The notes below the pieces were generated by a model. That model worked only from the letters and a program-made list of their open reading frames with translations, was not told the DNA's origin and did no database searches. Of a DNA stretch of 35,634 nt, positions 30,237 through 35,634 are shown piece by piece. Every line of letters starts with the position of its first letter. Positions within the stretch are counted from its first letter, which is position 1. The translations under genes were made by a program, and so were the position numbers. The stretch spans positions 1 through 35,634 of the forward strand of contig JAMCPS010000083.1 in the NCBI GenBank assembly GCA_023379705.1, in the 5' to 3' direction. The DNA comes from Campylobacterota bacterium. Lineage in GTDB: Bacteria > Campylobacterota > Campylobacteria > Campylobacterales > Sulfurimonadaceae.

Positions 30237-31424
30237 ATGAAAAACAGCCTCACTCTTGCCCGCCAGCCGATTATGAAACGCCAAGATGAGATTTTAGGGT
30301 ATGAATTTTTTTATCGAGATCACGAGGGTAAATGCAGTATTGATGACCCTCGTCATGCAACAAGTTCAGTATTGGTCAACTTACTCAATCAAATCGGTAT
30401 TGCTTCAAGCTTTGGAGATTCTCTTGCCTTTATCAATACCGATGGACCGTTATTGCTCACGGATATTATCCGTACCCTTCCAAAAAAAAAGATTATTTTT
30501 GAACTGACTTCTTCCATGCGACATACGGCACAAATACATGAATCCATACGCTATTATCACTCACTTGGATACCGATTTGCACTGGACAATGCCTCTTTCC
30601 ATCCAGACTATTTGGAAGCATTTGGTCCACTGTTTGCGTATATGGAATTTGCCAAATTTGATGCTACCCAAACTGACAATGACCAGTTTCGCTATTTACC
30701 AAACCCTTTTGGAAAAATGACCCTAATTGCGTATAAAATAGAATTCTATGAAATGTTAGACGCATATGAACAATTTGGGTTTCACTATTTTCAAGGCTTT
30801 TATTTCGCAAAATCGCATTTAATTGTCCAAAACCGTATTGATCCAAAATATGCGGATGTTCTCTCGCTTTTTTCTCTTCTGCAAACCGAAACCTCCGTTG
30901 AGGACATTTACAATGCCTTTTTACGTGAAAGTGCTCTATCTTTGCAACTCATACAGTTCCTAACTTCAACACATCCTGAGTATATATACGGTGCCACATC
31001 CATTAAAGAGATGATAGAACGAATGGGTAAAAACACTCTCTCACAATGGTTGCTGCTCATTATTTATTCAAAATCGGGAACGATGTCTATGGACGAAGCT
31101 AATCAATGTTCTGCCTTTGCCCAAGCGCGTGTCGTATTAATGCTCAGATTACTTCACTTAGCCTCTCCCAATCCATCTTCCAAACTCATTGAAGATGCAC
31201 GACTTATTGCTCTACTCTCTTTATTAGAGGAGATCATGAATATCCCATTGGAAAACACCTTACGTGAGATTAACCCTTCAAGCAATGTCAAAGACGCACT
31301 TGTTAACACGTCAGGCTTACTGGGACGAATCTATGCTGCGGTACTCAAACTCGAAATTGGTGATGCAGTTACTGCCGCGTTGCTATTAAAAACCTACGGA
31401 GTGCATCAAGATCAATTGGTATGA
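30237..31424 (+). CDS. EAL-HDOD (YuxH-like) signalling protein
   Basis: 395 residues. Residues 1-190 fold like an EAL domain (LARQPIMKRQDEILGYEFFYR), but the catalytic E-A-L reads EFF, and the metal-binding aspartates are replaced (FALDNASF). No c-di-GMP phosphodiesterase activity is expected. Residues about 200-395 form the HDOD domain (FLRESALSLQLIQFL and MGKNTLSQWLLLIIYSKS). Proteins of this type usually work as signalling adaptors linked to c-di-GMP, motility or stress. It is divergent from pepN. A 5'-truncated paralogue opens the window, so the genome carries at least two copies about 30 kb apart. Confidence 0.88.
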   Translation: MKNSLTLARQPIMKRQDEILGYEFFYRDHEGKCSIDDPRHATSSVLVNLLNQIGIASSFGDSLAFINTDGPLLLTDIIRTLPKKKIIFELTSSMRHTAQIHESIRYYHSLGYRFALDNASFHPDYLEAFGPLFAYMEFAKFDATQTDNDQFRYLPNPFGKMTLIAYKIEFYEMLDAYEQFGFHYFQGFYFAKSHLIVQNRIDPKYADVLSLFSLLQTETSVEDIYNAFLRESALSLQLIQFLTSTHPEYIYGATSIKEMIERMGKNTLSQWLLLIIYSKSGTMSMDEANQCSAFAQARVVLMLRLLHLASPNPSSKLIEDARLIALLSLLEEIMNIPLENTLREINPSSNVKDALVNTSGLLGRIYAAVLKLEIGDAVTAALLLKTYGVHQDQLV

Positions 31425-31472
31425 TATTTGCTTTTAATTAAATATTCCAGAGTGATTATTTAAAGGAGCAGT

Positions 31473-31559
31473 ATGTTTTTAACCGCTTATACTACTTGTT
31501 GTCATGTTTTACAAAATGCAGAATATCGTTTCCAAAACTTAGCCAATAAGATTTTTTAG
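31473..31559 (+). CDS. Possible 28-aa small protein
   Basis: ATG at 31473 with AAAGGAG five bases upstream, stop TAG at 31557-31559. The peptide MFLTAYTTCCHVLQNAEYRF ends QNLANKIF; it has adjacent cysteines and a partly hydrophobic start. The ribosome site is better than those of several real genes in the window. It sits in the 181-base gap between the EAL-HDOD gene and the uracil-DNA glycosylase gene. It could also be a leader peptide or a chance frame. Confidence 0.4.
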   Translation: MFLTAYTTCCHVLQNAEYRFQNLANKIF

Positions 31560-31570
31560 TTCACTTTGAC

Positions 31571-31576
31571 TATACT
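31571..31576 (+). promoter_or_regulatory. Candidate -10 box before the uracil-DNA glycosylase gene
   Basis: TATACT in GACTATACTGC, 29 bases before the GTG at 31606. No -35 is obvious. It would drive the glycosylase and the coupled secreted-protein gene independently of the upstream gene. Confidence 0.4.
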
Positions 31577-31605
31577 GCTTTCATCTAAAACGTGAAAGTA
31601 TTTTT

Positions 31606-32268
31606 GTGGACTCATATCAAAACTTAGCCTTGCTAGAAAATTTATACCGATTGAAATCTTTGGGCTATAAATACGTAGACCCTATTAGCCCTAATGTTCC
31701 AAGCGTAGCAACAATACTGCCCTCTTCTTTTTCACAACTTAATCAAACCATTTCCCAGTGTCATTTATGCGATCTTTCCAAATCAAGACGTCAAAGTATG
31801 AGTGGCTACGGTAGCTACAGCGCCTCAATCATGTTTGTTGATGCCTTTGTGTCAGCAGCCGAAGATGAGGGAAATGATTATTACGCAGGACGCTCAGGGA
31901 CAATGCTGCGAGATATGATCGAAAAAGTGCTTGAACTGTCCATTGATGAGGTCTATATGACCCATGCCGTAAAGTGCAAGCCTTTTGGATTTCAAATACC
32001 TTCTACTAGTGAATGTAATAGCTGCTATCCTTATCTTTCTCGACAAATTGAGATGATTACGCCCACTATCATTGTAGCACTTGGACAGGAAGCTTATTCT
32101 ATTTTAGGCAATGGTGCCGATGATTTTGATACTTTACGCGGGCAGTTGATCCCGTATGGAAACACCCTCTTAATTCCTATATATCATCCTACTTTTTTAC
32201 TTCGCAATCCATCCTATAAAAAAGAAGCTATGCGCGATTTGCAAACCATTAAAGGTGCCTTAAAATGA
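31606..32268 (+). CDS. Family-4 [4Fe-4S] uracil-DNA glycosylase
   Basis: 220 residues, start GTG 31606 with a weak ribosome site. The cluster cysteines Cys52, Cys55, Cys124 and Cys140 have the family-4 spacing (C-x2-C and C-x15-C). The late motif YHPTFLLRNP is intact. The early motif, normally GEAPGxxE, reads VDAFVSAAED here, so the uracil-binding loop is altered while AGRSGTMLRDM after it is conserved. Enzymes of this family remove uracil from DNA in base-excision repair. An N-terminal extension of about 45 residues precedes the core. It overlaps the next gene by 4 bases. Confidence 0.85.
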   Translation: MDSYQNLALLENLYRLKSLGYKYVDPISPNVPSVATILPSSFSQLNQTISQCHLCDLSKSRRQSMSGYGSYSASIMFVDAFVSAAEDEGNDYYAGRSGTMLRDMIEKVLELSIDEVYMTHAVKCKPFGFQIPSTSECNSCYPYLSRQIEMITPTIIVALGQEAYSILGNGADDFDTLRGQLIPYGNTLLIPIYHPTFLLRNPSYKKEAMRDLQTIKGALK

Positions 32269-33275
32269 AATTCTTTATTCTTATAGCTTCGTTGTTTGTC
32301 CTAACCGTGTTTGGCGTTGAACAAAACAGTTTATCTCCTAAAATAAAAATCGCATTGCTTTCATCACCTTCTATTATTGGAAAATACAGTCAATCAAGCT
32401 ATAACGTTGCATTAGCAACCTTATTAGCATCAGACGATGATTTTGAACTAATAAAATACGACATACCCAATGAATCATATGAAACAATATCAATTACGAT
32501 TGAAAAGATTGTTAACGAAGGAAATGTCGCTATATTAGCCCCTCTGACACTTCAAGGCGCTCAAAATGTTTTAAATGTTCCAACCGCTATTACGATATTT
32601 ATTCCAACGGTACACAAACGTGACATCGGCCCTGCACGTGACAACATTATCTTCGGTGCTATCGACTATGAAGCACAATTAAAGGCATTAGTCCCCTATA
32701 TGGCAAACTCATTAGCAATATTTTATGGTGAATCTTTAGTAGGTTCTATCTTAAATAAAACGACTCAATCCATAGCATCTGAGTCCAATAAAAAAATCAA
32801 TAGTTTTTCAAGCTATTCCGTAGACGCTAAAGGGGCTAATATTGTAAAACATTTAGCCAGACCAGCGGCATTTAGCAAAAAAAGTGTTATCACCCACCTT
32901 CCTATTGTCAAAACTTCGATGCTTTTATCTCACATGACATTTACGGGTGTTCACGAAAAAAATATCCTATCAACCCAAATCAATTATGACCCTGAACTGC
33001 TTTTATTAACACAATTTCCTGATCGTAAAAATATGATTATTGCCAACTCTATCATTGAACAAGTACCCTCTATCTACGAAACAAATGCCCTTATGTATAA
33101 TGACCTCACCTTTGATTGGATCAACTATACCACCAGCGTTGGGGCTGATTATCTTATTTCATATCTGTATGGCCATGAACGCTCATATTCTATGCCCATT
33201 ATCAACAATCAAATTATTTATCCTGTTGAACTGCTACGTCCAAAAGAATCAGGATTTGAACCCTATAATCGATAA
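32265..33275 (+). CDS. Secreted protein of unknown function, periplasmic-binding-like
   Basis: 336 residues with a clear signal peptide (MKFFILIASLFVLTVFG). The mature part alternates strands and helices (IKIALLSSPSIIGKYSQSSY, then VAILAPLTLQGAQNVLNVP and LAIFYGES), resembling type 1 periplasmic-binding or LppC/LpoA-like folds. There is no lipobox, no membrane anchor and no catalytic motif. The start overlaps the stop of the glycosylase gene by 4 bases, so the two are co-translated, although the products act in different compartments. A solute-binding or cell-wall-related role is a guess based on the fold pattern only. Confidence 0.65.
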   Translation: MKFFILIASLFVLTVFGVEQNSLSPKIKIALLSSPSIIGKYSQSSYNVALATLLASDDDFELIKYDIPNESYETISITIEKIVNEGNVAILAPLTLQGAQNVLNVPTAITIFIPTVHKRDIGPARDNIIFGAIDYEAQLKALVPYMANSLAIFYGESLVGSILNKTTQSIASESNKKINSFSSYSVDAKGANIVKHLARPAAFSKKSVITHLPIVKTSMLLSHMTFTGVHEKNILSTQINYDPELLLLTQFPDRKNMIIANSIIEQVPSIYETNALMYNDLTFDWINYTTSVGADYLISYLYGHERSYSMPIINNQIIYPVELLRPKESGFEPYNR

Positions 33276-33342
33276 TAAATTTTACTTTTCCTTTAAGAAT
33301 AAGCGTGTTAAAGTGTTCGTAAAAATGTAAAAGGATTTTATT

Positions 33343-33852
33343 ATGGCAAAGCGTGGCATATCAATACTCAAAGACATAGAAGCAAATACCGTTATTAATT
33401 TACTCAACCGTGCTTATTGTGATGAATGGTTGGCTTATTACCAATATTTTATTGAAGCAAAAGTAATCAAAGGACTCATGAAGGACGCCGTCATCTCTGA
33501 GTTAAACCTCCATGCTGCCGATGAACTTCGACATGCAACCATGATCAGCGGTCGGATTATCCAACTGGGAGGAACTCCTATTTTACACCCTGGAGAGTGG
33601 CTTACGCATTCAAATTGCGGTTATGATGCCCCTACTAATCCTGATGTTCGGGCTGTATTAGACCAAGCCATTGCAGGAGAACAGTGTGCAATTAGTACCT
33701 ACTCCAGTATTTTGGACATAATCCGAGACAAAGATATTGTTACTTATGACCTGGTGTCTCAAATTTTATCAGATGAAGTAGAACATGAGGAAGATTTACA
33801 GTCGCTTTTTGACGATCTCAAAGAATTTATAGAGCAATTCAAACAGGCATAA
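33343..33852 (+). CDS. Dps-like ferritin with a thioferritin-type cysteine pair
   Basis: 169 residues, a four-helix bundle. Di-iron ligands are visible: Glu28, the pair Glu61-x-x-His64, Glu113 and Glu145-x-x-His148. Two cysteines, Cys92 (HSNCGYD) and Cys115 (AGEQCAIS), lie next to the metal site in the pattern described for DPSL/thioferritin proteins of archaea and Bacteroides, which link iron oxidation to peroxide removal. A strong ribosome site (AAAGGA) precedes the ATG. It should store iron and detoxify H2O2 as a 12- or 24-mer. The alternative name bacterioferritin-like fits less well because no heme-ligand Met is evident. Confidence 0.8.
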   Translation: MAKRGISILKDIEANTVINLLNRAYCDEWLAYYQYFIEAKVIKGLMKDAVISELNLHAADELRHATMISGRIIQLGGTPILHPGEWLTHSNCGYDAPTNPDVRAVLDQAIAGEQCAISTYSSILDIIRDKDIVTYDLVSQILSDEVEHEEDLQSLFDDLKEFIEQFKQA

Positions 33853-33884
33853 AAAATATAGCCGAGACTCGAACCTCTGCTATA
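33851..33884 (-). terminator. Rho-independent terminator of ybgC
   Basis: On the minus strand TATAGC pairs with GCTATA, with an inner GAG/CTC stem and an 8-base loop, followed directly by TTTTTT. It overlaps the ybgC stop codon (33880-33882). The plus strand lacks a T-run here, so it is directional. The loop GTTCGAGT resembles a tRNA T-loop but the rest of a tRNA is absent. Confidence 0.7.
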
Positions 33885-34251
33885 TCGAGGATAGAAACTC
33901 TTTTTCTGAGCTTGGTATTTTTGACATATTGCCATCAAAGTCTATATAAACGAGTACAATAGTCATCTCAAAAAGCTTTTCTTCTCCTCTAAAAACTTGC
34001 TGAAGCAGGCTAAAAGAGGCGTTTTTCAATTCGATCAATGTCGTTTTTACCTCCAAAATATCTGCGAACTTTGCACTTTTTAGATAATCGGCATCGATAT
34101 GCTTTGCAACAAAATGTCCCGCATCCAATATAGGCGAACGTCCCGCATCAAAAAAAAGTTGACTACGTGCCCTCTCACAAAAATTAAGATAATTGGAATG
34201 ATAAACTACCCCTCCGACATCAGTGTCTTCATAATATACGCGAATTTTCAT
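33880..34251 (-). CDS. ybgC: YbgC/4HBT acyl-CoA thioesterase
   Basis: 123 residues, a single hotdog domain. The family signature YYEDTDVGGVVYHSNYLNF contains the catalytic Asp (EDTD), and ERARSQ follows. YbgC enzymes hydrolyse acyl-CoA or acyl-ACP thioesters; in proteobacteria the gene often belongs to the tol-pal cluster, which is not seen here. The start at 34251 gives the normal short N-terminus (MKIRVYYEDTD). A hairpin terminator overlaps its stop codon. It is transcribed alone, with the AbiEii module divergent from it. Confidence 0.92.
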   Translation of the reverse strand: MKIRVYYEDTDVGGVVYHSNYLNFCERARSQLFFDAGRSPILDAGHFVAKHIDADYLKSAKFADILEVKTTLIELKNASFSLLQQVFRGEEKLFEMTIVLVYIDFDGNMSKIPSSEKEFLSSI

Positions 34252-34389
34252 ATACTTTATTCCTATTTTTAGGGGTTTATAAAGACAATCTGCCTTTTAA
34301 GCATAGACACCTACTTTAACAAAATTGTATCTATTATCACTTATATTTGTGTACAGAACTGTAGATTTAAATTTGATAATCAGTTTTTA

Positions 34390-34418
34390 TTGAAAGAATA
34401 TAATAGAGATGTTATAAT
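34390..34418 (+). promoter_or_regulatory. Sigma70 promoter of the AbiEii-like module
   Basis: TTGAAA (34390-34395), 17 bases, TATAAT (34413-34418): the best sigma70 promoter in the window. The TTG at 34390, which looks like a start codon of the downstream frame, is actually part of the -35 box. Transcription should begin near 34425, inside the near-palindrome at 34421-34436. Confidence 0.7.
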
Positions 34419-34420
34419 GA

Positions 34421-34436
34421 TCCATATCGATGTGGA
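34421..34436. promoter_or_regulatory. Near-palindromic operator over the transcription start of the AbiEii-like module
   Basis: TCCATATC followed by GATGTGGA is a 16-base palindrome with one mismatched pair. It begins 3 bases after the -10 box and runs into the ribosome site (GGAGG, 34434-34438). This is where an autorepressor of a toxin-antitoxin operon would be expected to bind. The binding protein is inferred. Confidence 0.5.
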
Positions 34437-34446
34437 GGGTTATTCT

Positions 34447-34695
34447 ATGCAAAACAAGTTTCAACCTATGTTACTGTTAACTGTAAACAACTCCATAGGA
34501 AATAAAAAGAACCATTTTACTATAGAAGCATTATGTCAACTATTTAATAAAAATAGTAACTATTCAAATGTTGAAAAATATGCGCTTGACACTATTAAAA
34601 CAGAGGCTACAGAAGAAGAAATATCATGGTTTAGTAAAGATTACCATATCCCACTTTCAACACTAAAACATGTCTTATCAGCAGATTTATATTAA
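34447..34695 (+). CDS. Small protein upstream of an AbiEii-type toxin, candidate antitoxin, 82 aa
   Basis: I choose ATG 34447 because GGAGG lies 8 bases upstream and because the in-frame codons before it overlap the promoter. The protein has a hydrophobic start (MQNKFQPMLLLTV), a region FTIEALCQLFNKNSNYSN that could be the first helices of a winged helix, and a C-terminal EEEISWFSKDYHIPLSTLKH segment. It is far shorter than the usual AbiEi antitoxin of about 200 residues and no AbiEi domain is recognisable. It overlaps the toxin-like gene by 26 bases, so the two are coupled. Antitoxin or autorepressor function is inferred from position. Confidence 0.55.
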   Translation: MQNKFQPMLLLTVNNSIGNKKNHFTIEALCQLFNKNSNYSNVEKYALDTIKTEATEEEISWFSKDYHIPLSTLKHVLSADLY

Positions 34696-35383
34696 TCAAG
34701 ACAATCTCAAGTTTATACATGAGAATTATACAGAGCAGATAGAAGCTCTTGAACTATTTTTTAAAGATGCTTTTCCTTCAACTATAAATAAAAATGTGCT
34801 TAAGTTTGGTGGAGGGACAGCACTCTCTATCTACTATTTTCAACATAGACTTAGTTTTGATATTGATTTATTCTTAACAGATCAACAGTACCTCTCATAT
34901 TTTAGCCCAAAACATTGGATTGAAGATACAGATAATTTTGATGACAGACACTATATAGATACACATAATCATATAGGTGTTGTCTCTGCTAATAACATCA
35001 AAGTTGATATTTTAGTTGATTCAAGTTCGAAGAGCCTACTAATAGACACTTCAAAAGATATATTTAGTTTTGACATCAGAGTTGAGTCTATTGAAGATAT
35101 TTTAGCCAAAAAGATTGTCTTTAGAAAAAAAGATAATAAAGCTAGAGATATATTTGATATAGCGGTAGCAATTAGTAAAGATAATAATATCATAGATAAT
35201 TTACTAAGTAATGAGAAAATTACTCAAGAGGATTTAGGAATATTTTTAAATGCACTTGAAAATATAAATATGAAAAAATATCAAATTGCTATAGAACTAG
35301 TTGAACCAATAGGTGAATATATAGTTCTTGCTAATGAAGCTCCGCAATTTATTATAGAACACATACGAAGTCGTATAAACTAG
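34670..35383 (+). CDS. AbiEii/AbiGii-type nucleotidyltransferase (toxin-like)
   Basis: 237 residues. The nucleotidyltransferase core is visible: FGGGTALSIYYFQHRLSFDIDLF, here with the GGGTAL loop at about 47-52 and the metal pair Asp64-x-Asp66, followed by a third acidic strand IKVDILVD. The AbiEii-specific IEDILAKKIVFRKKDNKARDIFDIAV block is present. Such proteins, with their antitoxin, act in abortive infection by modifying tRNA or other targets. The gene is strongly AT-rich with many ATA and AAA codons, unlike neighbouring genes, which suggests acquisition. The ATG has no strong ribosome site of its own and lies inside the preceding gene, so translation is coupled. Confidence 0.8.
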   Translation: MSYQQIYINQDNLKFIHENYTEQIEALELFFKDAFPSTINKNVLKFGGGTALSIYYFQHRLSFDIDLFLTDQQYLSYFSPKHWIEDTDNFDDRHYIDTHNHIGVVSANNIKVDILVDSSSKSLLIDTSKDIFSFDIRVESIEDILAKKIVFRKKDNKARDIFDIAVAISKDNNIIDNLLSNEKITQEDLGIFLNALENINMKKYQIAIELVEPIGEYIVLANEAPQFIIEHIRSRIN

Positions 35384-35634
35384 ATACAAAACGTCCCCAA
35401 ATACGGTCACTAAATTTCGCTTAATTTCCTGTATATTAGGAAAATAATTGAGCAATCTAGCCTTTATTCCGAACTATTTCCGGCAATTACAGGAAAAGAT
35501 GGGTAATCATAATAGACTCGTATCTGCATACTAAACCCCTTTCTTACGGCACTCACAAGCCGTTAAAATAAAAACGTCACCAAAATTTTTGAAACTTGCA
35601 GCTACGATTAAATCATTTTTTGTGTATTTTACAT
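35384..35634. other. Terminal non-coding stretch with small hairpins
   Basis: No gene is supported. TTTCCT-N7-AGGAAA (35425-35443) and ACGGC-N8-GCCGT (35546-35563) are short hairpins. A 28-codon frame (TTG 35448 to TAA 35534, protein including FIPNYFRQLQEKMGNHNRLV) follows an AGGA and reads protein-like, so it may be a remnant of a mobile-element gene. The region is AT-rich and could hold the terminator of the AbiEii-like operon. Confidence 0.35.

Noticed and set aside
33857-33884. tRNA fragment suggested by GGTTCGAGTC on the minus strand
   Set aside because: Only a T-loop-like string is present. There is no acceptor, D or anticodon arm, and the stem with six T residues explains it as a terminator.
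34390-34446. TTG at 34390 as start of the protein upstream of the AbiEii-like gene
   Set aside because: The TTG belongs to a -35 box (TTGAAA-N17-TATAAT) and the expected transcript begins downstream of it. ATG 34447 has GGAGG at good spacing.
1-35634. CRISPR array, complete insertion sequence, riboswitch or further tRNA
   Set aside because: I saw no regularly spaced repeats, no intact transposase with terminal inverted repeats, no known riboswitch consensus and no cloverleaf apart from the tRNA-like part of tmRNA.

Overview
The window looks like a chromosome segment of a sulfur-oxidising member of the Campylobacterota (Sulfurimonas/Sulfuricurvum-like). Reasons: an SQR-type flavoprotein, a HugZ-like protein, an ArsS-like kinase, tmRNA tag ANNTNYRPAYAVA, and promoters whose main visible signal is a (TGN)TATAAT -10 with little -35. 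The genus is inferred from gene content only.

Layout. 1-3433: the 3' part of an EAL-HDOD signalling gene, a lipoprotein and a Kef-type antiporter. 3434-3850: non-coding, with one decayed coding remnant. About 3853-13316: a 9.4-kb integrated element at the 3' end of the tmRNA gene (ssrA, 13303-13674, minus strand). It has a P4-type integrase beside ssrA, an AlpA-type regulator, an SF2 helicase, a replication-initiator-like protein, a VRR-NUC nuclease, a RecE-like exonuclease, a RecT annealase, two small membrane proteins, an HTH regulator and several unknowns. No capsid, portal, terminase, tail or lysis gene is recognisable. Clustered GGTACATTA repeats near both ends look like integrase arm sites. 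An AT-rich 450-bp intergenic region (5055-5504) carries operator-like repeats and two facing DnaA-box-like sequences. The simplest reading is a phage satellite or a reduced prophage.

13705-23043 is mostly housekeeping: Hpt protein-trpA, panB-ruvB, a Met/Cys-rich Spy-like protein with a response regulator and an ArsS-like kinase, then a tight minus-strand operon hemN - Fe-S (CCG) protein - HugZ-like - lgt. 23156-27486 holds a response regulator converging on a probable operon of SQR - unlisted 55-aa protein - hybrid histidine kinase. 27549-34251 holds pepN, a complete EAL-HDOD protein (paralogue of the first gene), a 28-aa ORF with a good Shine-Dalgarno, a family-4 uracil-DNA glycosylase, a secreted unknown, a Dps-like ferritin with a thioferritin-type cysteine pair, and ybgC.

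34390-35383 is a visibly AT-rich two-gene module: an 82-aa protein and an AbiEii-type nucleotidyltransferase, behind a well-formed sigma70 promoter with a 16-bp near-palindrome over the predicted start of transcription. It is a candidate toxin-antitoxin or phage-defence module with an atypical partner.
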